Assembly: GCF_042140125.1 (NCBI RefSeq)
Contig: NZ_CP159473.1
Reading direction: 5' to 3' (one strand)
Length of the DNA: 64,000 bases
From: Rhodophyticola sp017644125
Lineage (GTDB): Bacteria > Pseudomonadota > Alphaproteobacteria > Rhodobacterales > Rhodobacteraceae
A program made the translations under genes and the position numbers. Shown piece after piece: positions 57,601-64,000 of this stretch. A model generated the notes under the pieces. It saw only the letters and a program-made list of their open reading frames with translations, was not told the DNA's origin and made no database searches. Within the stretch, counting starts at the first letter, position 1, and each line of letters starts with the position of its first letter.

Positions 57601-60600
57601 AAGTCAACCGCATCCAAAACCCGCCCCATTACGGCGGTTTCGCCCGCATCGGCGGGCACCACCTCGATCGTGAGGGTCGCGGTGTCCGTCAGGCGTCCGT
57701 CGGACACTCCGACGTTGAGGACATAGGTGCCCACCTGTCCGTCTTCCGGCCGGAACCGGATCGCGCCGCTATTGGCGTCGATACCGACGCCTTCGGGGAG
57801 CGGTAACGGTCCTGCAAAGAAACCGAGAGGGTCACCGTCAGGGTCGGCGGCCACCAAGTCCAACGCGAACTCGAGGCCCAGTTCGACGGTATAGAGAGGC
57901 AGGATGTCGGCGAGAACGGGGGCGGCATTCTCGGCTGTCGCGGTGATTTGGAGAACCGTACTTGCCGTTTCGTCCCCATCGGAAACGGTTACAGAGACTT
58001 CGAAAACACCTTGTCGATCCGGCGCGAAGAGGACCCTTCCAAGTCCATCGGCAACGACATCTGCCGTCGACCCGACCGGGGCGGCCGTCACTTGAAATAT
58101 GAACTCAAGCAGATCGTTATCGGGATCAGTCGAAGCTGCCGCCGAAATCGCAATGGTTTCCCCGACCGTAGCCTCGCTCGGCCCTGCGATGTCGGCCTGT
58201 GGACGCCTGTTCGGGGTGCTCAGCGTCAGGCTGGCCGGAGCGGAGACCGCCAAACCGTCCGACACCGTGAGGGAAAAGACATAATCGCCACGGACATCCG
58301 GGACGAATTCGGGCGCCATGGTATTGGGCTGCGCAAGATCGACCGTGCTGGCGGCAGGTCGCGAAACAATTGACCAATCGAAAAACAACTGGTTGCCGTC
58401 GGGGTCGAATGATCCTGTGCCATCGAGGACAACCGTATCGCCTACGAAGCCTGTGAGTGCGGGGGGCACCACGGCAACGGGAGCGGAATTGACGACATCG
58501 AGTGCCAAGATCACGGGTTCTGCATCAAGCGAGCCGTCGGACCCGGTCAATTGCAATAGGAACAGGCCGGTCCGATCGGGCGTGAACGACAACTGAGTGC
58601 CGGGGACCTGCGCCTCTGCCAGTAACGCCGAACTCCCGGGGGGGCGCGCAATCAGCGACCAAGTGTAGGCAAGCGCGTCGTTGTTGGGATCACTGGCAGT
58701 TTGAGCCGCATCCAGGACAACATCGACTCCAACAGACGCCGTCAAGACCGGTTGCGGCGTCAAGCGGGGACGCTGGTTGCCCGCGCCAATGAATACCGTG
58801 TCGGGATAAGAGACACGACCGGCGCCACTGACCACAAGCTGAGCCACGCCGCCGGCGTCCGGTGTGCCAAAACTCAACACCGCGGCAGCGTCGCCGAGCC
58901 CGGAAGCCTGAATGTTCGGCGCGCTTTCGGTCAGCCCGGTCAGGGCCCAGTCAAATACAACCCCCGGCCCCGCGATCGCCTGACCGTCGAGCGCCACATC
59001 TTGGTCGGAGGGTCTGAGGATGTCCGTGCCAGCCAAGGCGACCGGGCGCGGGTCGGTCGTATCGATGGCGAGGGTGATGGCTTGTGACGTGTCGATACCG
59101 TCACTGACGGTCAATTGCGCGATGTAGAGCCCATCGACATCGGGCGTGAAGCGCTCCACGGGACCCTTTGTCGACGACAACTCCGCAATACTCGCAACGG
59201 GTTGGGTGATGATCGCCCAGTTGTAGGTCAGTAGGTCGCCATCGAGATCGTAACTCTGCGTGGCATCAAGAACGAGGGGTTGGCCCACGGTCGCAAGTGA
59301 CGGGCGGGCGACCCGCGCCACGGGTGTGAGATTTTCGGTCCCCTCAACGACGACCAACGCGTAGTCGGTGGACGCATTCTCACCGTCATCGACGACAAGG
59401 CGCACCAGATAGTCGCCCGCGACATCCGGTGCGAAGGATGCGATACCGTCCGCGGTCGTGGTCATGGTCGCGAGACTGCCGGCAGGGCCGTCGACGATCC
59501 TGATGACGGACGAGAGCGGATTGCCGTCGATATCCGTGCTGTCGTACGGGTCAAAGGCAACCGTTTCGCCGATTGCGGCACGTCGATCCTCGAATCGCAG
59601 CGCTGCCACCGGGGCAACGGACCGCTCGGGGCGCGCTTCGTAGAAATCGGCGCTGCGGTTCAGCAGCGCATCGCGCCGAAGATCATTGCCGATCACGTTG
59701 CGTAGTGTGACAGCACTTCCCGCTTCATCAAAAACGAATGTGAGGTCACGAACATTGGGATCGGGGGAAACTTGCGCGTCCGTCGTTCCATCGCCGTCGA
59801 ATTCTATGAAGCTAACAAAATCAAGGAAGTCGCCCCTGCTGCTGAGCGAATAACTGTTGCCGCGAAAGACGAATCTGACTGTATCGAAGCTGGATTCGCC
59901 ACCACCGTTGACGTCAAAGCTTTCGATCAGGCGGTTGGTCGTAGCGTCGGCGCTGACGTCTCCTAGGTCGAACTCCACCTGCGGCGAACCGTCGTTTTCG
60001 AAGGTGCGATCGAAGCTCGTTGCATAAACTAGGGGTGCCTCGTCGGCGGCGACGAAGGAAGCCGAAAAACAGGCGAGGCTGGAGCGCAGACCGCTGTCAT
60101 CTTCAACGACCAGGCCAAAGGCGTAGTCGCCCGTCTCATCAAACGCGAAAGAAACACTCGCGGCGTCGACATTGCTGAGTTCCGCAACACTGCCGACTGG
60201 CCGGCTTTCGACGCTCCAAGAATAACTCAGGCTATCGCCGTTGATGTCAGTACTGCCGCTGCCATCCAAGACCAGTGTGCGAAGGTCACGTGGCGTGCCC
60301 AGGCCCGAGATCATGGCGACCGGGGCAATGTTGCCGGTGCCGACCTGGATTTCAACAGTTTGCAGGATGGGTGCGTCCGGCCCCTCGTCGGCGTTGCGGA
60401 TGTCCGCCAGAGCGACATAGGTGCCGGCTACATCGATTGTAACGTTCGGACGCAACGCGGTGGCCTCGGAAAACCCTGCCACGCTGGTCGCGGGCCGATC
60501 GGACCACCTCCAGGACACGGCCAATCGATCTGGCGTCGCCACGTCCAGAAGCGGCAGAGGGTCGAGCCGAACCGTTTGACCGATCAAAGCCGCGACCGCC

Positions 60601-60953
60601 AGGGTGGGTGCGCCGCAGGTCGCAACGGGTTCGCAGTCACCAAAATGAAAACAGGCATCAAAGGGTTGCGGCCCGGAGGCTTTGGTGATGCGTTCTCCGC
60701 TGCCGGAAAACTCTGCGATATACGTTCCTGCACCGGCACCGGCGACGATGGTGCGGCCGGGATCCACCGTGAACACCGTTTCGAACCCGCCGCCATATCG
60801 ACGCAGAGTCACTTGCTGCGAAGTGGAAGCGTCGCTCTGCAGACGCCACATCGTCGTGCTGTCGCCTCTCAGGCCAAGACTTGTCAGGTTGTCGGCCAGT
60901 GCGACAAGCGGGGTCAGGATTGAAAAAAGGATTGCGTAGCAGAACAGCCGCAT
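51612..60953 (-). CDS. Giant Rhs polymorphic toxin with PKD and VCBS repeats
   Basis: About 3113 residues from the ATG at 60953 (GAGGG 8 bases upstream; 60968 and 61085 are alternatives). A Sec signal peptide (LFCYAILFSILTPLVALA) opens it. PKD/Ig-like domains, each ending in a GxYxxxLxVxD strand, fill roughly residues 170-1080. A carboxypeptidase-regulatory-like beta fold follows at about 1115-1175. FG-GAP/VCBS-like repeats (DxDxDGxxD) span about 1540-1900 and YD/RHS repeats about 1915-2900. The core ends LQRDPIGF..YVENDPYNFTDPSGL near 2934. The tip has the linker ERGIGDNDGPPLDDDP and then about 80 residues rich in His and Arg, of unknown family. No PAAR, VgrG or TcA-type domain was seen. It resembles wall-associated or Sec-exported Rhs/TcC-like toxins rather than T6SS-loaded ones. 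Confidence 0.88.
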   Translation of the reverse strand: MRLFCYAILFSILTPLVALADNLTSLGLRGDSTTMWRLQSDASTSQQVTLRRYGGGFETVFTVDPGRTIVAGAGAGTYIAEFSGSGERITKASGPQPFDACFHFGDCEPVATCGAPTLAVAALIGQTVRLDPLPLLDVATPDRLAVSWRWSDRPATSVAGFSEATALRPNVTIDVAGTYVALADIRNADEGPDAPILQTVEIQVGTGNIAPVAMISGLGTPRDLRTLVLDGSGSTDINGDSLSYSWSVESRPVGSVAELSNVDAASVSFAFDETGDYAFGLVVEDDSGLRSSLACFSASFVAADEAPLVYATSFDRTFENDGSPQVEFDLGDVSADATTNRLIESFDVNGGGESSFDTVRFVFRGNSYSLSSRGDFLDFVSFIEFDGDGTTDAQVSPDPNVRDLTFVFDEAGSAVTLRNVIGNDLRRDALLNRSADFYEARPERSVAPVAALRFEDRRAAIGETVAFDPYDSTDIDGNPLSSVIRIVDGPAGSLATMTTTADGIASFAPDVAGDYLVRLVVDDGENASTDYALVVVEGTENLTPVARVARPSLATVGQPLVLDATQSYDLDGDLLTYNWAIITQPVASIAELSSTKGPVERFTPDVDGLYIAQLTVSDGIDTSQAITLAIDTTDPRPVALAGTDILRPSDQDVALDGQAIAGPGVVFDWALTGLTESAPNIQASGLGDAAAVLSFGTPDAGGVAQLVVSGAGRVSYPDTVFIGAGNQRPRLTPQPVLTASVGVDVVLDAAQTASDPNNDALAYTWSLIARPPGSSALLAEAQVPGTQLSFTPDRTGLFLLQLTGSDGSLDAEPVILALDVVNSAPVAVVPPALTGFVGDTVVLDGTGSFDPDGNQLFFDWSIVSRPAASTVDLAQPNTMAPEFVPDVRGDYVFSLTVSDGLAVSAPASLTLSTPNRRPQADIAGPSEATVGETIAISAAASTDPDNDLLEFIFQVTAAPVGSTADVVADGLGRVLFAPDRQGVFEVSVTVSDGDETASTVLQITATAENAAPVLADILPLYTVELGLEFALDLVAADPDGDPLGFFAGPLPLPEGVGIDANSGAIRFRPEDGQVGTYVLNVGVSDGRLTDTATLTIEVVPADAGETAVMGRVLDAVDFANGVDTPLAGIPVRLRDAALIGVTQADGTFRFGGLTAGTDQVFVEPSADGGPGGYLSTTRVIRITENQERDLAPDFLLAPLNDGCTTVVAGAETVLSGVASGVTVRIPADTIRDQTGALYSGDVCLGTLPELFETEGFPDGTQTCRIYSLDATGANFTAGFTVSAPNVDLLPEATELGLWRRSPINGQFLQTAAAGVDLGASTVSGVVPRLTGGAQFTFLPQPPITMASTDQTNGNRMATPLNGNLEEIYVLPSYRAFDQDQQIALSYHSRAADPTVIVAGDVTITSTSSLPVSLSTRLEIGGLSIADTAEWTPRIRSDGYTPALVGEEVSIRQSAVFDATGYDSGNYAYDFVAEARYACSTVASSHAADLHVQNRTDSPYGRGWSIDGLQQLVQAPDGTVSIVDDDEIVVFEPEPTITQFTEEPLEFPARGVQTVLARDYDGDGDLDVSFGDSGTGSIGFITNFGNRDLRLAEPFVVANPNEVTTGQYTPNLASTAAGDLSNNGNLDIAYVLQLQDGYGFLSNNGFGEFSNQLLGISTADVSINDVTVADMDNDGFDDIVFISASGSGFIARDEVYISYGGPSGRSLVRVVNRSFGDRPLQVIVADIDNDGRKDVAFRTREEGVHIAFATGARSYAFVRTALGANPPVFLGDFFDLIDVNQDGLLDVVWSGESAVQLFVNDSGRAFQPAVNLPRPGNFTRYFLFVEDINRDGIEDVLLSAGREIAVLPGNGSGGFAPFEFGDVPYSATYIDLADVDGDGSLDLVSSGTFVVRVHFSQPSATGNFIPRDGEFSQLSRLPDGGWERRYTDGTVILFDAAGLQTAEIDTQGNRRDFAYGTNGELLTITDQIGGVTEMVYDENLRLALIRYPDGRETSFEYEDQTGDLLGITEPEGGTVSFSYDDQGRLVSTTNQNGNTSTYTFDAVGNMTGGTMPDGSMIAAQVASSLGLVDGLGGVPPQPFVYVAPEDRVTTLTDRNGEVSEVIVNEFGSIIQITDPLGRITRLIRNDQNLVVRIERPLGSVASGSGATAGADRARQLAPTALVRIDELEYDALGNVTRITEAVGTPQERTMRYEYEPEFSNVTRRVDADGFETRYEYDGDGEVTAIFDPEGGVRRFTYTATGLLASRTDENGNVTLFDYDDRENLTLITYADGSITQMTYDTAGNITTIAEAVGTPIERRIQRSFDLMNRVLSVEVTGADGVQIDGITTYTYDAVGNLATITDETGLVTTMTYDALERLVAVDDPAEGLIQRTYNLAGEITQHISGDGAIHTYDYDAVSRLIETIDPEGFIKTFAHDDRDNILSVTDGRAGTTNFAYDPLDRMTTRTDPLGLTIARAYDDRGNLVALTREDGLIETATYDGLSRRTQVVTPDNTLTYGYDPRGNLTLAADNDSRVTFTYDARNRVATTTTDGTVGPQPAVTLTYTYDALDRRIGLTDSLGGTYAYAYDVEDRLTQLTSPWGSTYDFGYDGEGRRTSLTASIGRSSTMSYQNGLLATLTHVQSGVTLTDLAYDYAPDGQLEQIVDTRDPARSLTLAYDDLNRVILVSEGVPADQGGVPIPIEDYAYDAEGNRLASHLSGLYDTNPHNQLLSDDTYTYTYDARGNRISRTDRATGAVETYSYDSQNRLIGWTDGVSVISYAHDALDRRIAVTLDGVTESFVHDPWSPYSTIANDVLLDFEDGALVRRWLHGPEVDEPLAYERYAGTTAGGSGTALELFRNRLGSVILAVSVSTGAVAAEYDYDSFGQRTLVQGTEEVRYGFTAREHDALTGLIHYRARAYDPLTGQFLQRDPIGFASGDLNLYAYVENDPYNFTDPSGLVMAARAVPLGTGVATGGWFSGIGNALLGLATGIASYMTGSNALDTVLNQSGDGTDDERGIGDNDGPPLDDDPNIGPPDPLDPTSALLATLAATATISEGNANDRWHLDRHFEGTGIDSNVVREEIRNELGNLLRQGHLQEPGSQYVGTIQINGQTVEFRARHVPGRGINVGTAFPRAQ

Positions 60954-61166
60954 GAATGACGCCCTCATCCAAAAATCCGTTTTTATGGCTGAGAGAGATC
61001 GACCGAACGCGTCCTGAGACACGACCGGCGCCAGCGATCCCCCCAAATTAGCTATGAGGCTGGAATCAAATGCGCAGAGCGTCAAGAATTAAAAAATATT
61101 GACACGGAATTTTAAAAAAAACTATGACAGAGAACTATCGTAATACGATATGCATGGCAGTTTGGG
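60954..61166. other. AT-rich leader between gspE and rhs, with a small palindrome
   Basis: About 210 bases, strongly AT-rich between 61080 and 61150. TATCGTA / TACGATA (61136-61150) form a palindrome with a one-base centre. The rhs promoter presumably lies here, since there is no obvious strong terminator after gspE; read-through from gspE is also possible. Confidence 0.4.
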
Positions 61167-62802
61167 TCAATTCAGCGCGTCCCAGTCCGCACCGAGCGCG
61201 CGGATTATATCACCCTCTGAAGCAAGACCGCCCGCCAGAATCTCCTCCGAATTCTGGGCCAGGGTTCGGTAGCCCTCCTGTCGTGCGACCTCAAGAAGGG
61301 AGGCGCGACCGCCCTTCTTGATTTCTGACGAAAGCGAAGAAGTCACTTTCAGAAACTCCGATATCACGATGCGTCCTTTTCGCCCCAATTCGCCGCAATT
61401 GTCACACCCTTTTCCATTGCAGGAGGGACACAGTCGGCGAGCCAGGCGTTGCGAAAGGACACCTCGCAGAGTGCTGGAAAGCAGATAGTCCGGCACACCG
61501 AGGTCACGCAGCCGATCGATGGCCGAGATCGCGTCGTTCGTGTGGATAGTCGACAGGACCAGACGTCCCACCAAGGCTGCGCGGACCGCGATCGCCGCGG
61601 TTTCTTCATCACGGATTTCTCCGACCATGACCACATCGGGATCCTGACGCAGGATCGCGCGGAGGGCGCTGCCGAAGGTCATGTCGATTTCCGGTTGGAC
61701 CTGGGTCTGATTGATGCCCTCCAGCGCATATTCGACCGGGTCCTCGACTGTGACGATTTTGCGATCATCCGAACTGATGCGGCTTAATGCAGTGTAGAGC
61801 GTAGTGGTCTTGCCACTACCCGTCGGCCCCGCCACAAGGAATAGACCGTTGGGAGCGGCGATCGCAGTCTCGATTTCAGTGATCCGGTGTGCCGGGAAAC
61901 CAAGTCTTTCCCAGTCGAGCTCCAAACGATGGCGATCCAAGAGGCGCAGGACGACACTTTCCCCATGCTGGGTCGGCAAGGTCGACATCCTGATATCCAC
62001 GGACCGGCCTCGGACCATGATGCTTGCCCGACCGTCCTGCGGCCGACGACGTTCGGAAATATTCAAATTTCCCAGAATCTTGAGGCGAGAAACGACGGCG
62101 GCAACGTTCGTCGTGGGTATACGACTTTTGACCCAGAGAACTCCGTCCACCCTGAAGCGCACACGTGCTCCGATCTCATCTGCCTCGATATGAATATCGG
62201 AGGCACGTTCCTGCACCGCCTGAGCGATTAGGTCATTGACCAGTTTGATGACCGGGCCGTCATTTGCCAATGCCTTGAGGCGCGCAACGTCCTGATGCGA
62301 TGCGGAGTGATCGCCGCTTCCGCTCGTGGACACGCCGGAGAGCTGACCGAGAGCGGCCTTGATGTCCGATGGGCAAGCAAGAGCAACCTCGACATCGCGA
62401 CCCAGATAGAACCCGATGCCGGCGGCGACATCCCGTGATCTCGGATCTGCCATCGCAATGTGGATGGGCCCGCCCTTGTCGTCGATCTGGAATGGAAACG
62501 CCCCCACACGTTCCAAGAACGATGTCTCGAGGCCAAGTTTCTCGACCAGAGCCGGGTCGAAACGCGCCGCATCGATCAGCGGCACAGCGAGGTAATTGGC
62601 CAAAGCCTCGAACAGGATGTTCTCGGAAACGAGCCCCAATTCAAGCAAGCTACGCTCGAACTCTCGTTCCGGCCTCGATGCTCGCGGAAAGCGCGCGCGC
62701 TGCGGCGGCTTCGGTAAGGTCCGACGACTTTTTTAAGTACGCAATGAAATCCGCATCGTCCAGTGTCGACTGTGCCCTGCTTATTTTGCAATCACCGGTC
62801 AT
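61167..62802 (-). pseudogene. gspE: GspE-type secretion ATPase with an apparent N-terminal frameshift
   Basis: The main frame (TTG at 62648 to 61167) holds a full GspE/PilB ATPase: Walker A AGPTGSGKTTT, Asp box VEDPVEYALEGINQTQV, Walker B DPDVVMVGEIRDEETA, His box LSTIHTND and a zinc-finger pair (CPSC..CDNCG). A normal MshEN-like N-terminus is present from the ATG at 62802 (MTGDCKISRAQSTLDDAD.. LTEAAAARALSASIEAGTRV) but in a different frame; removing one base near 62658 joins it to ERSLLELGLVSENIL as in intact homologues. Either a real mutation or a sequence error. If real, a TTG-started protein lacks part of the N-domain but keeps the ATPase. It powers type II secretion or type IV pili. Confidence 0.8.
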
Positions 62803-62851
62803 TTCTAAAACATGCTATTTGTAATCATAGATCATTTCTAAAACATGCTAT
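62799..62851. repeat. Two 20-bp direct repeats spaced 33 bp in a divergent promoter region
   Basis: TCATTTCTAAAACATGCTAT occurs at 62799-62818 and, identically, at 62832-62851. The 33-bp period is close to three helical turns. The repeat nearest gspE contains its putative ATG (62802), and the sequence between copies is a diverged version of the same unit. They lie between divergent gspE and the PilN/GspL-like gene and could bind a regulator or be a simple tandem duplication of the gspE leader. Confidence 0.8.
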
Positions 62852-62875
62852 GCATTCTTCGCAGCCTGTTCTAGT

Positions 62876-63949
62876 ATGGCGACCAAGAGTTCGACACAAA
62901 AAAGTCGAGCAGTTGGAAATGACAGGCTAGTGTTACAGGCAGCAGATCACCTCTGGGAGGCGGTTTCGACCGAAATTGGGGCAATGACCCCGTCTTGGGT
63001 GCGAACGCTATTGTTCGCACATCCTGTTGCACGCCCATTGCATTTTAGTGAGACCGCTAAAGGGATTTCGAAAGGGACGAGCGGGGTTGCGGCGCCCGTA
63101 GCATTGTTGCGCTCCGATATCCCGAGCGTCACGTCGAGTATCCGCATTGCGGTAGATCCGGTGCTGCCCCAAGGGTGGTTCTTTAAGCGGGAAATCAGGG
63201 TCCCGGCAGGCGCAGTCGGAAGCATTTCGAAAATCGCGGCACTCGATTTGGTGCGTGCCACTCCCTTTAAGGCGGATGAGGTTGTCTGGTCGCTCGAGCC
63301 CGCAAGGCGGGAGGGGCAGGATGTCGTGGCCACGCAATGGGTGGCGCGGCGCAGTGATCTGCTGCAACTGGAAAAGCGACTTGCAGGTCTGGGCATGAGG
63401 ACACGGGTGTTCCGCGTCGAAGGGCGTCCCGAGCTTGCCCCCCTGCCATCATCGCTCGGGGCTGCCGGTCGACATGTCCGCAAATGGCAACTGGTCAATG
63501 CCGTCCTGTTCTTGTGTCTGCTTTTCCTCGGCGCCTGGATCTGGCTCGGCTCCACCCTCCAACTGGCACGCCAACTGGATGGCGCCGAAGCAGAGATCGC
63601 CCGCCTCCAGCAGAGCGCCCTCACTCTCCGTCTGGACATTGACGCGCGGCGTGAAAGCGACACCGCCCGATCAGCCTTCATCGAGGTTGTTATCCAACGT
63701 CAACGGCTTGTCGATGCGCTGCGGGATATCACGGTTGCCTTGCCGGACGATACCTGGGTATCCGATCTGGCTTTCCGGCCAGACGGCATGACGATTACCG
63801 GACAGACAGCCAGCTCAGCGGCAGCACTCATCCTAGGGCTATCCTCGCACACTTCCCTGAGGAACCCCCGCCTGAGCGGCCAGGTTTCGCGCGTACCGGA
63901 TGGCGACGAGGTTTTCGAGCTCAGTGTCGATTTCGGGAGGGCGGGGTGA
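62876..63949 (+). CDS. PilN/GspL-like assembly protein
   Basis: A 357-residue bitopic membrane protein. The N-terminal cytosolic half (about 1-205) resembles the GspL/PilM-like region that contacts the ATPase (IAALDLVRATPFKADEVVWSLEP). A single membrane helix (LVNAVLFLCLLFLGAWIWLGS) is followed by a coiled coil (LARQLDGAEAEIARLQQSALTL) and a PilN-type ferredoxin-like domain (LRDITVALPDDTWVSDLAFRPDGMTITG). It is probably the inner-membrane platform link of the type II system and partner of the divergent GspE. The stop overlaps the next ATG (TGATG). Confidence 0.8.
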   Translation: MATKSSTQKSRAVGNDRLVLQAADHLWEAVSTEIGAMTPSWVRTLLFAHPVARPLHFSETAKGISKGTSGVAAPVALLRSDIPSVTSSIRIAVDPVLPQGWFFKREIRVPAGAVGSISKIAALDLVRATPFKADEVVWSLEPARREGQDVVATQWVARRSDLLQLEKRLAGLGMRTRVFRVEGRPELAPLPSSLGAAGRHVRKWQLVNAVLFLCLLFLGAWIWLGSTLQLARQLDGAEAEIARLQQSALTLRLDIDARRESDTARSAFIEVVIQRQRLVDALRDITVALPDDTWVSDLAFRPDGMTITGQTASSAAALILGLSSHTSLRNPRLSGQVSRVPDGDEVFELSVDFGRAG

Positions 63950-64000
63950 TGCGGTCCGGCTCAATGCTCGCCCGTATCGCCGCGCTTGCCGTCATTGCCA
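63949..64000 (+). CDS. Start of a GspM-like gene (truncated by the window)
   Basis: Only the first 17 codons are visible: MRSGSMLARIAALAVIA, a short basic N-terminus leading into a hydrophobic helix. The one-base overlap with the PilN/GspL-like gene implies translational coupling. GspM or PilO is the expected next subunit, inferred from order only. Confidence 0.5.
   Translation, partial: MRSGSMLARIAALAVIA

Noticed and set aside
61099..61128. TTGACA with an 18-base spacer to TATGAC, a promoter-like pair on the plus strand
   Set aside because: It points into the antisense of gspE with no plus-strand gene behind it, and lies in AT-rich sequence where such matches occur by chance.

Overview
The window looks like a piece of an alphaproteobacterial chromosome, most likely Rhodobacterales (Roseobacter/Paracoccaceae type). 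Supporting signs are high GC, a class I lysyl-tRNA synthetase, the ihfB-lapA-trpF-trpB block, an NDUFS4-like complex I accessory protein, and small families (DUF1127-like, DUF2237, DUF2332, DUF4864, TerB-like) common in that order. Assignments rest on reading motifs by eye; no database search was run.

Layout. 1-2.8 kb: the 3' part of a flavin disulfide oxidoreductase and a sensor histidine kinase. 2.9-7.1 kb: a decayed integrated element at a tRNA-Arg(ACG) gene. It holds a large serine recombinase pseudogene whose reading frame ends antisense inside the tRNA, a small recombinase-linked gene, a HigA antitoxin whose HigB partner is cut by an IS3-family element, and the IS itself, which carries several lesions. 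7.1-26.7 kb: mostly ordinary chromosome (ettA, a secreted phosphoesterase, nadD, a PBP4-type peptidase, a class I lysS, a beta-helix protein, trmL and many small conserved genes). 26.9-27.7 kb: an AT-rich DUF3800 gene beside uvrB. 30.4-33.9 kb: the NDUFS4-like gene, tRNA-Arg(TCT), ihfB, lapA, trpF and trpB. 34.1-35.6 kb: two exported proteins with poly-aspartate tails and a membrane-anchored LuxR-type regulator. 35.6-41.4 kb: housekeeping and enzyme genes (pth, oxidoreductase, FkbM methyltransferase, uronate-dehydrogenase-like, cupin).

41.4-64 kb is an accessory region. It starts with an IS3 relic, followed by a 1395-residue autotransporter with nine Ig-like repeats. The main feature is a polymorphic-toxin locus on the minus strand. 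A roughly 3100-residue Rhs protein has a Sec signal peptide, PKD-like repeats, FG-GAP/VCBS-like repeats, YD repeats and a toxin tip, and is followed by its putative immunity gene. Downstream lies a compact series of orphan Rhs C-terminal cassettes, each starting with a different length of the conserved Rhs core. Their tips look like a nucleotidyltransferase-like toxin, an EndoU RNase and a PD-(D/E)XK nuclease. The first two have their own immunity gene, and in the third the immunity region appears fused in frame to the toxin. A broken Rhs fragment follows.

Upstream of rhs on the same strand lies a GspE-type ATPase gene (with an apparent N-terminal frameshift). Divergent from it are a PilN/GspL-like gene and the start of a GspM-like gene, so the Rhs protein is encoded next to type II secretion components and shows no visible PAAR or VgrG. 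The likely logic is one expressed Rhs exporter/shell gene plus a reservoir of alternative toxin tips with retained immunity, exchanged by recombination in the shared core.
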